Below are positions 1 to 8,500 of a stretch of 15,626 nucleotides of DNA, piece after piece. Made by a program: the position numbers and the translations under genes. Every line of letters begins with the position of its first letter. The first letter of the stretch is position 1. The notes below the pieces were generated by a model. The model worked only from the letters and a program-made list of their open reading frames with translations. It made no database searches and was not told where the DNA came from. This DNA comes from an uncultured Oscillospiraceae bacterium. GTDB lineage: Bacteria; Bacillota; Clostridia; Oscillospirales; Oscillospiraceae. The DNA lies in assembly GCA_910577525.1 (NCBI GenBank), contig CAJTLI010000046.1, positions 1-15,626 of the forward strand, read 5' to 3'.

Positions 1-781
1 CCTCGGGGGGAGCGATCTCGTAGGGCTGGTAGCCCTGGACGGAGCCCACCGTCTTGATGGTGGAGATGGCGCTGGCCCGGTCGGCCTCGTTTTTGAACAT
101 CAGGTGGAAGCCGTTGTCGATGATGCTCTCGGAGGTGGACGGGTCGTTCTCCACGTTGGCGGGCTCAAAGGTAAAGTCGGACTCGTGGCACACGTCCCGC
201 ACGGCAGTGACCAGCATGAAGGCCCGCAGGCTCTCCATGCCGCAGCCCTCGTCGAAATTCACCCGCAGGGCGTGGGGGAACCCGGCGGCGCCGGACGCGG
301 CCTCGGGCTCCGGCGCGGGGGCGCTTTTAGCCGCCGGCGCGGGGGCCGGCGCGGCGGCCTCCGGTACGGGTTCGCCCTTGATTTTTGCGATCAGGGTATT
401 AATATTTGTAAGGAAGGTGTCGATATCCTTATCAAGAGGCTCGCCGGCCTCCACCTTCTCCACCTCGCCCCGGAAGAAGTCGATGGACTGGAACACCACA
501 TCGAACAGGGCCGGGCGGTCCTCCTCCTGGACAACGGACATGGTCCCCTCCCGGATGATGAAGAACATGTCCTCAATCCGGTGGGCCACCGTGGCCAGGG
601 TGTCAAACTCCATCATGGCGGAGGAACCCTTGATGGTATGCATGATGCGGAAGATCTCGTTTACGTTCTCTTGGGAGAAGGTATCCACCTTCTCGGCCTC
701 CAAAACGATGGTCTCCAGCTGCTCCAGCAGAGTGCCGGTTTCATAGATATACATATCCAGGATTTCATTTCCGCTGCCCAT
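1..781 (-). CDS. cheA: Chemotaxis histidine kinase CheA, N-terminal part (3' end outside window)
   Basis: Reading the minus strand from the ATG at 781 gives 260 codons open to the window edge. CheA is the cytoplasmic kinase that couples chemoreceptor arrays to the flagellar switch by phosphorylating CheY. Residues ~1-110 form an HPt (P1) domain with the motif MHTIKGSSAMM; the phospho-accepting histidine is His48, the same position as in E. coli CheA. An Ala/Pro-rich linker (~135-165) follows. Then comes a P2-type CheY-binding domain (~168-255) containing RVNFDEGCGMESLRAFMLV, as is usual in clostridial CheA. The dimerisation, ATPase and CheW-like domains would lie beyond base 1. An AGGTGG ribosome site (789-794) sits 7 nt before the ATG, which fixes the start. 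A sigma-D-type promoter lies just upstream. The gene is divergent from the FliK-like gene, with 103 bp between them. Confidence 0.96.
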   Translation of the reverse strand, partial: MGSGNEILDMYIYETGTLLEQLETIVLEAEKVDTFSQENVNEIFRIMHTIKGSSAMMEFDTLATVAHRIEDMFFIIREGTMSVVQEEDRPALFDVVFQSIDFFRGEVEKVEAGEPLDKDIDTFLTNINTLIAKIKGEPVPEAAAPAPAPAAKSAPAPEPEAASGAAGFPHALRVNFDEGCGMESLRAFMLVTAVRDVCHESDFTFEPANVENDPSTSESIIDNGFHLMFKNEADRASAISTIKTVGSVQGYQPYEIAPPE

Positions 782-820
782 AAAAGCACCACCTCAAGTA
801 AATATCTTTTATCTTTTCTA

Positions 821-847
821 TTATCGGCAGGATGCGGGCAGAAATTA
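821..847 (-). promoter_or_regulatory. Sigma-D/sigma-28-type (flagellar) promoter for cheA
   Basis: On the minus strand the sequence reads TAAT (844-847), exactly 15 nt, then GCCGATAA (821-828). The sigma-28/SigD consensus is TAAA-N15-GCCGATAA, so the -10 octamer is perfect and the -35 has one mismatch. The expected start point is near 814, giving a ~33-nt leader before the cheA ATG at 781. No comparable sigma-A pair competes on that strand. Confidence 0.8.
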
Positions 848-884
848 AGTAGGTTTTCCAAGTTTTATCTCGGGGGTGTGAAAA

Positions 885-2309
885 ATGCCCGATATTTTGG
901 GCGCGACCAACCCGGTGCCGGGTTATGACAACACAAATATCAACCGGAATATTCCGATTTCTCCCAATAATACCCAGGTTCAGAACGTCCCGGACCCCAC
1001 CCGGGTGACGGGGGCGGACAACCGGACCGAGCAGCAGGATGCCAGCCAGTCCGGGGGACAGATCCGATACGACTCCAACTTCCAGACCTTCATCCAGCAG
1101 CTGCGCCAGAGTCAGGACGGGCCCGGCGCCCTGATCCGGCTGTTGCTGCGGGAGGGGACCTCGGTCTCCTCGGGGATGAGCGAGGGCATCGCCGAGGAGA
1201 TGTCCCGGGCCGTCGAGATGCTCAAGATGGACCAGGGCCAGATGCTGCAGTTCCTCATGGGTCAGGTAAAATCCGGTACCCGGTTCGGGGGGGCGCTGTT
1301 TGCCCTGCTGCGCAGCGCCTACGCACGGGCTGACTCGGAGACGGTCCGGCTGGATATCCTCAACTTTCTGAAAAGCTACAGCGATTTCTCCTCCACCGGC
1401 CACATTGAGGGCAACATGGTGCGCAACCTGGCCAATATGGCCAACGCCATGCCCGCCAGCTGGGGGGACCAGCTGCGCCAGCTGCTGGCCCAGCTGGAAA
1501 ACGGCATCGCCGCCGGGGACAGGCAGGGAAACATCAACCTGATCCAGCAGGGGGTGTTTCCCCTCATGTCCGCCTATGTGAACCAGACCCACGACCTGGG
1601 CCTCCCCCGGGAGCTGCTGAGCCTGCTGGCCCTGGACGTGTCCCGGTACGAAAACGGCTCGGAAGAAAAACTTCAGGAGGCCTTCCATCAGCTGGCCGGA
1701 TATGGTACACTAAAGGGGATGCTGGGCAATATCGACGGCCCGTCCCTGCTCAAGCTGCTGGAGGGCGGCCAGTTCGGCAAGGAGTCCGCCGCCACCCAGT
1801 TCGCCGACCACCTGGCCGCCGCCGCCGCCCGGGCCTTCCGGGGGGAGGGCAGCGCCGAGGTGCAGCAGGTGTTCCGCAACCTGGTGTCCGCCATGCTGGT
1901 CAACGAGAGCGTGTACATGCCCCTGGCCCATTTTCTCATCCCCATGGAGATGGACGGGCGGATGCTGTTCTCCGAGTTCTGGGTGGACCCGGAGGCCGAG
2001 GAGAAGAAGGGCGGCAAGGGCGCCGGGGAGAAGTGCATGAAGTTCCTCTTCAAGATTGAGGTGCAGGGCATTGGCCTGTTCGACGTGATCCTCACCAACC
2101 GGGAGCGGGACGTGGGGGTGGTCATCGCCTGCCCCGAGGGGGTGGCCCCCTTTTCCAAGGAGATCGAGCAGACCGTCTCCAAAATACTGGCCCGCAACGA
2201 TCTCAAGTCCGCCGGCATCAGTGTGCGGAAGATGGAGCGCCCGGTGACGCTTACCGAGGTGTTCCCCAAAATCTTTGAAGGGAAGAACAGTGTCAATGTC
2301 AAAGTATGA
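885..2309 (+). CDS. FliK-like flagellar hook-length control / YlqG-type protein
   Basis: This is a 474-residue soluble protein without signal peptide or membrane segment. Residues 1-60 are polar and disordered-looking (Asn, Gln, Pro-rich). Residues ~65-330 are mostly helical. The C-terminal ~130 residues (from ~345) look like a beta-rich FliK C-domain: a 'PMEMDGRMLFSEFWVDPE' segment, a Gly/Lys-rich loop, then 'FKIEVQGIGLFDVILT' and a final helix. In flagellar systems FliK measures hook length and its C-domain acts on FlhB to switch export specificity. The next gene, overlapping it by 14 nt, encodes an FlhB C-domain homologue; this fliK-like/flhX (ylqG/ylqH) pairing recurs in Firmicutes and supports the call. 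The start ATG has only a G-rich ribosome site (872-878). The family assignment rests on the C-domain pattern and context, not on an alignment. Confidence 0.68.
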   Translation: MPDILGATNPVPGYDNTNINRNIPISPNNTQVQNVPDPTRVTGADNRTEQQDASQSGGQIRYDSNFQTFIQQLRQSQDGPGALIRLLLREGTSVSSGMSEGIAEEMSRAVEMLKMDQGQMLQFLMGQVKSGTRFGGALFALLRSAYARADSETVRLDILNFLKSYSDFSSTGHIEGNMVRNLANMANAMPASWGDQLRQLLAQLENGIAAGDRQGNINLIQQGVFPLMSAYVNQTHDLGLPRELLSLLALDVSRYENGSEEKLQEAFHQLAGYGTLKGMLGNIDGPSLLKLLEGGQFGKESAATQFADHLAAAAARAFRGEGSAEVQQVFRNLVSAMLVNESVYMPLAHFLIPMEMDGRMLFSEFWVDPEAEEKKGGKGAGEKCMKFLFKIEVQGIGLFDVILTNRERDVGVVIACPEGVAPFSKEIEQTVSKILARNDLKSAGISVRKMERPVTLTEVFPKIFEGKNSVNVKV

Positions 2310-2640
2310 CGGCAGGCGCAACCCCTCCAAAAAGGCAGTGGCCCTTCAATATGAGGCGGGGGACGGGGCGCCGGTGATCGTGGCCTCCGGCATGGGCTAT
2401 ATGGCGGAGAAGATCGTGGAGGTGGCCGCGGACAGCGGCGTGCCCATCTATGAGGACAACTCCCTGGCCACCATCCTCACCCAGCTCAAGCTGGGGCAGG
2501 AGGTGCCCGAGGAGCTGTATAAGGCCATTGTGGAGATCTACGTGTATTTTCTGCACTTTGATCCCGGAAAGGGGACGGACGCCGGGAAGCAGGCGGCCAA
2601 GCCCGCCGGGCAGGGCGCGCAGACGGAACAGGAGGAGTGA
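2296..2640 (+). CDS. FlhB C-terminal-domain homologue (FlhX/YlqH, EscU/YscU/HrcU-type)
   Basis: This small 114-residue cytoplasmic protein matches the cytoplasmic domain of the flagellar export gate protein FlhB without its membrane part. Residues ~10-87 carry the family pattern: 'AVALQYEAGDGAPVIVASG', then 'AEKIVEVAADSGVPIYED', then 'ILTQLKLGQEVPEELYKAIVEIY'. The region after ~88 is a disordered Ala/Gln/Glu tail. In FlhB this domain is released by cleavage in NPTH and sets export specificity. Stand-alone copies lack the cleavage segment and can substitute for the cleaved domain in some bacteria. The gene overlaps the upstream FliK-like gene by 14 nt, indicating translational coupling. The start is uncertain: ATG 2296, used here, lies 12 nt after AGGGA, whereas the in-frame GTG at 2290 has the better 6-nt spacing and would add two residues. 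Confidence 0.88.
   Translation: MSKYDGRRNPSKKAVALQYEAGDGAPVIVASGMGYMAEKIVEVAADSGVPIYEDNSLATILTQLKLGQEVPEELYKAIVEIYVYFLHFDPGKGTDAGKQAAKPAGQGAQTEQEE
2631..2635 (+). promoter_or_regulatory. Ribosome binding site that fixes the start of the first PilZ gene
   Basis: GGAGG lies inside the last codons of the FlhX gene, 7 nt before ATG 2643. The alternative in-frame GTG at 2637 would be only 1 nt away from it and is therefore not a credible start. Confidence 0.75.
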
Positions 2641-2642
2641 GG

Positions 2643-3254
2643 ATGGAGCAGAACGTATACCTGCTGCTGGACAGCGCGGAGCGGGCCATAGCCCGGGGCC
2701 AGGTAAAGGGCAAGCCCGCCGGGCAGCTGTGGCAGATCGAGGTGGAGGACGGCAAAGTTGACGAGGTGCTCAAACAGAAAACGGTGAAGCTTCTCTCGAT
2801 GATGGACGCCGGCCCCTCTTACGAGGGGACCATTGTGCGTAGCCGCAACGACATGATCCAGCTGGAGGTGACCCGGCTGGAGGAGGACGCCGGTGATATG
2901 CGCAAAAACCTGCGGGTGCTGGTCGGCTTCAAAAGCCTGATCTATCCCCTGAGCGGGACGTGGAAGGGGCGGCGGCCCGTCGTGTCCCGGGACCTGAGCT
3001 GCGGCGGCGTGGCCTTTTTCACCGACCACAGCCTGAGGGTGGGGGAACAGCTGGAGATGGTCATACCCGTCACCAGCCAGCCGCTGGTGGTGGGCTGTCA
3101 GGTGCTGCGCATCCGGCCCGAGCAGGCCTCCGTCCCCCTCCTGTACGCCGCCAAGTTTATCAACATGTGCCACGATGAGGAGATCCTGCTGCGGGAGGCG
3201 GTGTTCAACCTCCAGCTCCGGGGAAGGGCGAAGCCCGCTGAGCGTTACGCTTAG
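2643..3254 (+). CDS. PilZ-domain c-di-GMP effector, YcgR/flagellar-brake type
   Basis: This is a 203-residue cytoplasmic protein. Residues 1-84 form a beta-rich YcgR N-terminal-like (PilZN) module. Residues ~85-190 are a PilZ domain with both ligand motifs intact: RKNLR (R87, R91 of the RxxxR arm) and DLSCGG (D117, S119, G122 of D/NxSxxG). Proteins of this build bind cyclic di-GMP and, in YcgR, slow the flagellar motor by acting on the stator or switch. The gene begins 2 nt after the FlhX stop, so it is almost certainly co-transcribed with the FliK-like and FlhX genes, which fits a motility role. The next gene is a giant SLH surface protein 87 nt downstream. C-di-GMP binding is inferred from motifs; which partner it acts on cannot be read from sequence. 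Confidence 0.9.
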   Translation: MEQNVYLLLDSAERAIARGQVKGKPAGQLWQIEVEDGKVDEVLKQKTVKLLSMMDAGPSYEGTIVRSRNDMIQLEVTRLEEDAGDMRKNLRVLVGFKSLIYPLSGTWKGRRPVVSRDLSCGGVAFFTDHSLRVGEQLEMVIPVTSQPLVVGCQVLRIRPEQASVPLLYAAKFINMCHDEEILLREAVFNLQLRGRAKPAERYA

Positions 3255-3341
3255 TTCAAAATAGACAGACGAACCAGCACAATTTGGACAGACGCAGGCG
3301 GGCGTGCCCGTCCGCCGCGCCGGAAAGGAACGGTCACATTC

Positions 3342-6300
3342 ATGAGCAAGCATCCATCTGACAACATCAAACGAAACCTGCTGCGCCGGGGATTGGCGGC
3401 CCTGCTGTCCCTGGCGCTGATGGCGGGTCTGATCCCGGGGACGGCGGTCACGGCCTACGCGGCCAGCGCCCATTGGGCCGCGCCCTACGCTCAGAAACTG
3501 GTGGACTGGGGCATTATGCGGGGGGACGTCAGCGGCAACCTCCGCCTTAGCAGCAGCATCACCCGGGCGGAATTCGTCACCATGATGAACCGCGCCTACG
3601 GCTACACCAAGCTGGGGGGGCACCCCTTTACCGACGTGAGGCCCCGGGACTGGTATGCCGAGGATATCGACATCGCCTATAACATGGGCTATTTCCATGG
3701 GACCTCCCCCACCACCGCCTCTCCCACCGCGCTGCTCAGCCGGGAGCAGGCCACCGTGCTGCTGGCCCGGAACATGATGCTCCAGACCAAGCCGGGGGAG
3801 TCCCTGGGCTTCTCTGACAGCCGCCAGCTCAGCGAGTGGAGCCGGGGCCTGGTGGCCGCCGCCGCCGAGAGCGGCCTGGTGAACGGCCTGGCCGACGGCA
3901 CCTTCCGTCCCCAGCGGAACATCACCCGGGGCGAGGTGGCCGCCATGCTGGTGCGGGCCATCGGCAACCCCATCAACACCAAGGGCGACCACACCTTGGG
4001 CAATGTGTACGGCAACGTCACCGTGAATACCGCCGGGGTGACGCTGCGGGACGGCGTCATCGCCGGCAACCTGTACCTCACCGGCGGCATTGATCTGGGC
4101 GATGTGCTGCTGGAGAACGTGGACGTGCTGGGCGAGATCATCGTCAGCGGCGGCGGCGAGAGCAATTCCAGCCAGAGCAGCATCACCCTGCGCAACGTGA
4201 CGGCGGACGGCATGAGCGTGGACAGCATCAGCAATCAGTTCGTCACCATCCGGGCGGAGGGCAATACCAACATCCCCACCACCACCGTGCGCACCAACGC
4301 CTATGTGGACGACTCCTCCCTGCCCGGCTTCGGCCTGAGCTATATCGAGCTGGACGGCGAGCGGGGCACCCTGCTCCAGCTGGCGGGCAACGTGAAGGAG
4401 GTGCTCAACCGCACGCCCCAGTCCGACCTCCAGGTGGTTCAGGGCACCGCCCAGAAGATCACCGTGGACGAGTACGCCACCGACTCCTCCGTTCTGGTGG
4501 ACGGCGACGCCCGGGTGGAGGACCTGAACCTGGACGTGGCCACCAAGGTCACGGGCAAGGGCGACATTGACAACCTGAACGTGGGCTCCGCGGGCTCCAC
4601 GGTGGAGCAGCTGCCCGACAAGATCGTCATCCGGCCGGGCATTGACGCAGACATCAACGGCTCCGAGATGAACAGCAGCCAGGCCGCCGAGTCCTCCGCC
4701 GACCCCAGACTGCTGGCGGGCTATCCCAAGGTGAAAAATGTGTCCCCCAATTCCGCCACCCTGGTGTTCAGCGTCAATAAGCCGGGCACCATCTACTGGG
4801 CGATTTCCGCCGTGGCCGACGGCTCGGTGGACGAGGACGACCTGATCGAGCCCCCCAGCTACGGCGGCAATATCATCAAGTCCGGCACCATCAAGGCCAC
4901 CGAATCCAAGACGGAGTATACCGCCGCCCTCTCCGGCCTGATTCAGGACGGCTCCTACTATGTCAGCGCCATCCTGGTGGACGGCAGGGAGAATCGCAGC
5001 CCGCTGAAGGTCACTGCCTTTACCACCCCCGACGGCACCGTGCCGGCCTTCCTGTCCACCGTGAAGACAAAGGAGACCACACAGGTGGCCCAGATTACCG
5101 TTATGCCCAATAAGAGCTGCCTGCTGTACTATGCCCTGCTGCCCGCCGGAAGCAAGGCCCCCACGGGCGCTGAGCTCAAGGCCGGCGCCGTGAGCGGCAA
5201 CCTGGGCTACGGCTCGCTGGACGTGGTGAAGAACGTCAATACCTCCATCAACGTCAACCGTATCCCGCTCCAGGAAAAGACCAACTACGATCTGTTCCTG
5301 TGGCTCACCGACCACAACGGAGCCAAGAGCATGGCGGCCCCGGTGCGCGTCACCTTTAACATCCCCGACGAGACGCCTCCCAACGTCACCGTGAAGCAGG
5401 TGGCGCCCTACGCCCCCTCCAGCGCCCAGGCCGAGTACACCATGGACGAGGACGGCAGCGTGCTGTGGGCGGTGGTCACAAAGAGCGCCCATGACAATAA
5501 GGAGTTCCTCAACTATACCAACGAGCCCACTGCCTCCACGCTGACCTTCGCCACCCCCTCCGCGCTGATGGAGGCGAAGATTAAGGTGGAATCCGGCAAG
5601 AGCGCCGGAGCGGTGGCCAGCGGCCGGGCCAGCCGGAGCCCCTTCACCATCTCCCCGCTGAACTTCGCCCAGGACAAGACCAACAACTATGTGCTGTACT
5701 ATGTGGGCCGGGATACCAAGGGGAACCTCTCCACCGACATCAAGATGGTGGAGATCAAGACCTCGGACAGCACCCCGCCTACGGTGGAGCAGCACTTCAC
5801 TGAGCCCAGCGACACCAGCGACGACACCAAAGACCCCTATGCCAGCACCGGCATCCGCCTGGAGTTCTCCGAGCCCGTCAAGGGCCGGAGCGACAAGAAC
5901 GGCTATAACCTCTTCCAGAATCTGTACGACGAGGTGGCGGCGGCGGAAGACGGCTCCCAGCTCCAGGCCGACAAGCGCAACACCCTGGCAGCGGCACTGC
6001 GGGAGAACATCGAGATGTGGTACATCCCCTCGGGCAAGCGGGCCGAGGAGGTGACCTACCGGGACGCCAGCAACGAGGCCACCGTGGGCTCCTCCTGGAC
6101 CGTGGACTTCCGCTACGCCCAGGTTCTTCCCGGGGATGACGGGAAGATGGTGATCTATCTGCCCACCGTAGCCGGGACGGACGGAAACCTGGACCAGAGC
6201 GCGCTGAATCTGCTCAGCGGGGCCCAGTACTACTTCCGGCTGAAGGACATCTATGATGACGCAACCGTGCCCAACCTGCTCAACAAGCAGCGGGTCAACC

Positions 6301-8489
6301 AGCTGCCCACCTTCCGCACCGTGTACGCCGAGGTGCTGCTGAGCGGCAGCGAGGAGCAGGAGTCCGCCAACGGCGTTGAGCTGGACCTGTGCATGCAGGT
6401 GGAGCCTTTGTCCACCAGCAAGGTGAGCTCCACCGAGCGCTGGGACCTGATTATGTGGAGCAACATCACGGTGGAGATGGACGTTTACCGGCGGGAGAAG
6501 ACCGGAAACGACGCCTGGGGCAGCTGGGTAAAGCTGAACGGCCGGGACTCCACGGACAAGAGCCCCGCCCGTATCACCGTGCCGGTCAATAAGGACAAGA
6601 GCGGCATCAGCCTGTACAAAGGGGTGGTCCGGAGCAGCGGCTTCCCATTCCTGAACAACAGCGACGAGGAGTGGTTCATGCAGGAGGGCCACACCTATCA
6701 GTATGGCGTCCACTTTACCCGGGTGGGCCGCCTGGACGAGAGCCAGCGGGACTCCTGGAAGGAACTGGTGGTCATGGACTTCTCCGTCATCGCGGGCCGG
6801 TTCAACGGCCTGGAGATGGTGGGAACCAACGTGGACGCCAACCACGACGACCAGGTGTCCAAGGGCGCCGTGACCCCCATCGGCACAGTGGCGGGCACCA
6901 CGGGTCAGAAGGTGCTCACCCTGGATAAGCAGTTCCCCGTCAACGTGGAGCCGGAGTTCGAGGACGGCTACCCCACCTTTGAACAGGGCTCCAGCACCAT
7001 CCGCATGTCGCTGGCCATGAAGAACCCGGGCACCATCTATTATGTGGTGGCTCCGGCGGGGGCCATCCCCACCAGGGCGGGCAACACGCTGGTCACAACG
7101 GACAATCACGACAACAAGACCACCGGCCAGACCTATATCCCGGAGAACGGCTCTGACCGGGTCAACCCGGATCTGATGGACCATATCGCCTTCCTGCCCT
7201 TGAAGACCCTGGAGGCCAAATACGCCATCCCGGTGGACGAGGACATCTACGCGCCCAGCTTCAACAACGTCGAGATTCACACGGAGGGCTCCCCCGTGAC
7301 CGTGTCCAACGCCGTGGTGAACCCGGAGGTGTCCGGGCTGATCCCCAGCACGCCGGACAAGGACCAGTGGTATTACATCTACTTCGTGCTGGAGAGCGGC
7401 GGCAAATATTCCAAGGTGCAGTGCTACCGGGTGAAGATGGACCAGGTGGAGCGGCCTATCGTCAACATCAGTCCGGAGGGGGACGCCTCGGGCACCATTA
7501 CCCCGGACCGGGACGCCTATGTGGCCTATGTGGCAGTGGAGCTGAACAACCTGCCCCCCAAATTCAATCAGCAGATGACGGGTCTCCCGTCAAGCACAGA
7601 TTCTATGACGGTTCTGGAGGCGCTGAGCCGCCGGGTGAACGGACAGCAGACCTATTTTGACGCCTATGCGGACGACGCGCTGAAGGAATACGTCTGGACC
7701 TACATTGAGACCACCCAGTACGACGACATCAACGGGGCTCCGGCCCACCGGTGGATCCCGGAGGAGCTGTATCTCTCCACCTCCAGCCGGGGAATACTGG
7801 CCAACTTCGCCAACTACGTGGACCAGCAGAACTATGAGGCGCGGTACGCCATCCTGGCCTGCGCCCGGCACCGGTACGGCAATACCGACCCCGGCTCCTA
7901 CGGCTATGCCGCCGCCCAGGGCTTCGGCTTCTCGGACCCCAATCCCCCTCAGTTTGTGGGAAATAAAGACCATCCGAATATTCAAGAGGTGACGATCAGA
8001 GAGGTCAAGGACAGCGATGGGAATCCTGTATCGCGTTGGGGCTCTGACGACCTGCAGGACATTTACAGCTATAAGTTCAGCGGTGAGTTTACAATCACCT
8101 TTGATAAACCCCTGTACAGCGTCACCCTGGAGAATGGCCGGTATGTCCGCCGGGAGGTCTGGGCGGTTGCGTCGGGGCAGGTGGATGATGATGAGAAGCA
8201 GGTGAGCATCATGGATGTGATTGACTTCCCCGCCAATAATGTGGAATTGGGCACGAACAATAAAGGACCCTCCCAGACATTCCGCTTCAAGTTTAAAGAC
8301 TTTGTCCTCAACGATTACATTGCCTTCTTTGCCAACAGCGGCGTGGCCAACGCCAGCAGCAGCCGGCCCGGCAACCAACAGGTTGTGCTGACCTTCGACC
8401 CCTCTGTGACAAATAAGGATGTGCTCGATCCAAGCGCCGCTGTGGTGATCTATGTGGGCGGCTTCCGCGTGAGCACCAGAACGATCTGA
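3342..8489 (+). CDS. Giant exported SLH-anchored surface protein (1715 aa), N-terminal SLH
   Basis: Residues 1-40 are a long Sec signal peptide: basic start 'KRNLLRR', hydrophobic core, AYA|AS cleavage. Three SLH motifs follow (~43-84, ~93-147, ~155-207) with ITRAE, LSREQ and ITRGE signatures; SLH motifs bind pyruvylated secondary wall polymers. Residues ~215-445 look like a beta-solenoid of short 'GNVTV/GVTLRDGVI/GNLYLTGG' steps, resembling the region after SLH in Paenibacillus-type surface proteins. From ~455 come divergent Ig/Fn3-like units with a recurring 'GTIYxxV/A...P' strand (near 478, 580, 1228) and 'xTPPxV' joins (~677, ~810). One unit (~810-960) has a Big_5-like 'EFSEPVKG'. No enzyme motif or sortase signal was seen. 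The AAAGGA site is 12 nt from the ATG, a long spacing. GC falls sharply in ~7955-8335. A role in S-layer or adhesion is inferred. Confidence 0.93.
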   Translation: MSKHPSDNIKRNLLRRGLAALLSLALMAGLIPGTAVTAYAASAHWAAPYAQKLVDWGIMRGDVSGNLRLSSSITRAEFVTMMNRAYGYTKLGGHPFTDVRPRDWYAEDIDIAYNMGYFHGTSPTTASPTALLSREQATVLLARNMMLQTKPGESLGFSDSRQLSEWSRGLVAAAAESGLVNGLADGTFRPQRNITRGEVAAMLVRAIGNPINTKGDHTLGNVYGNVTVNTAGVTLRDGVIAGNLYLTGGIDLGDVLLENVDVLGEIIVSGGGESNSSQSSITLRNVTADGMSVDSISNQFVTIRAEGNTNIPTTTVRTNAYVDDSSLPGFGLSYIELDGERGTLLQLAGNVKEVLNRTPQSDLQVVQGTAQKITVDEYATDSSVLVDGDARVEDLNLDVATKVTGKGDIDNLNVGSAGSTVEQLPDKIVIRPGIDADINGSEMNSSQAAESSADPRLLAGYPKVKNVSPNSATLVFSVNKPGTIYWAISAVADGSVDEDDLIEPPSYGGNIIKSGTIKATESKTEYTAALSGLIQDGSYYVSAILVDGRENRSPLKVTAFTTPDGTVPAFLSTVKTKETTQVAQITVMPNKSCLLYYALLPAGSKAPTGAELKAGAVSGNLGYGSLDVVKNVNTSINVNRIPLQEKTNYDLFLWLTDHNGAKSMAAPVRVTFNIPDETPPNVTVKQVAPYAPSSAQAEYTMDEDGSVLWAVVTKSAHDNKEFLNYTNEPTASTLTFATPSALMEAKIKVESGKSAGAVASGRASRSPFTISPLNFAQDKTNNYVLYYVGRDTKGNLSTDIKMVEIKTSDSTPPTVEQHFTEPSDTSDDTKDPYASTGIRLEFSEPVKGRSDKNGYNLFQNLYDEVAAAEDGSQLQADKRNTLAAALRENIEMWYIPSGKRAEEVTYRDASNEATVGSSWTVDFRYAQVLPGDDGKMVIYLPTVAGTDGNLDQSALNLLSGAQYYFRLKDIYDDATVPNLLNKQRVNQLPTFRTVYAEVLLSGSEEQESANGVELDLCMQVEPLSTSKVSSTERWDLIMWSNITVEMDVYRREKTGNDAWGSWVKLNGRDSTDKSPARITVPVNKDKSGISLYKGVVRSSGFPFLNNSDEEWFMQEGHTYQYGVHFTRVGRLDESQRDSWKELVVMDFSVIAGRFNGLEMVGTNVDANHDDQVSKGAVTPIGTVAGTTGQKVLTLDKQFPVNVEPEFEDGYPTFEQGSSTIRMSLAMKNPGTIYYVVAPAGAIPTRAGNTLVTTDNHDNKTTGQTYIPENGSDRVNPDLMDHIAFLPLKTLEAKYAIPVDEDIYAPSFNNVEIHTEGSPVTVSNAVVNPEVSGLIPSTPDKDQWYYIYFVLESGGKYSKVQCYRVKMDQVERPIVNISPEGDASGTITPDRDAYVAYVAVELNNLPPKFNQQMTGLPSSTDSMTVLEALSRRVNGQQTYFDAYADDALKEYVWTYIETTQYDDINGAPAHRWIPEELYLSTSSRGILANFANYVDQQNYEARYAILACARHRYGNTDPGSYGYAAAQGFGFSDPNPPQFVGNKDHPNIQEVTIREVKDSDGNPVSRWGSDDLQDIYSYKFSGEFTITFDKPLYSVTLENGRYVRREVWAVASGQVDDDEKQVSIMDVIDFPANNVELGTNNKGPSQTFRFKFKDFVLNDYIAFFANSGVANASSSRPGNQQVVLTFDPSVTNKDVLDPSAAVVIYVGGFRVSTRTI

Positions 8490-8500
8490 CAGCCAACCCC

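Noticed and set aside
869..895. Plus-strand sigma-D -10-like CCCGATAT at the start of the FliK-like gene
   Set aside because: It lies inside the first codons, after the start codon, and has no TAAA-like -35 at 15 nt upstream.
54..928. Plus-strand open frames opposite cheA
   Set aside because: The minus strand encodes an unmistakable HPt and P2 domain with a ribosome site and promoter; the plus-strand frames are its complement.
3255..3341. Possible c-di-GMP riboswitch before the first SLH gene
   Set aside because: The gap is only 87 nt and lacks the conserved class I or class II riboswitch core sequences.
2538..7280. Very long (1580-codon) open frame on the minus strand
   Set aside because: It lies antisense to FlhX, PilZ and the first SLH gene, whose domains are clear. 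The translation is low-complexity His/Val/Gly/Leu-rich with no recognisable fold, as expected from the complement of GC-rich codons, and no ribosome site was evident.
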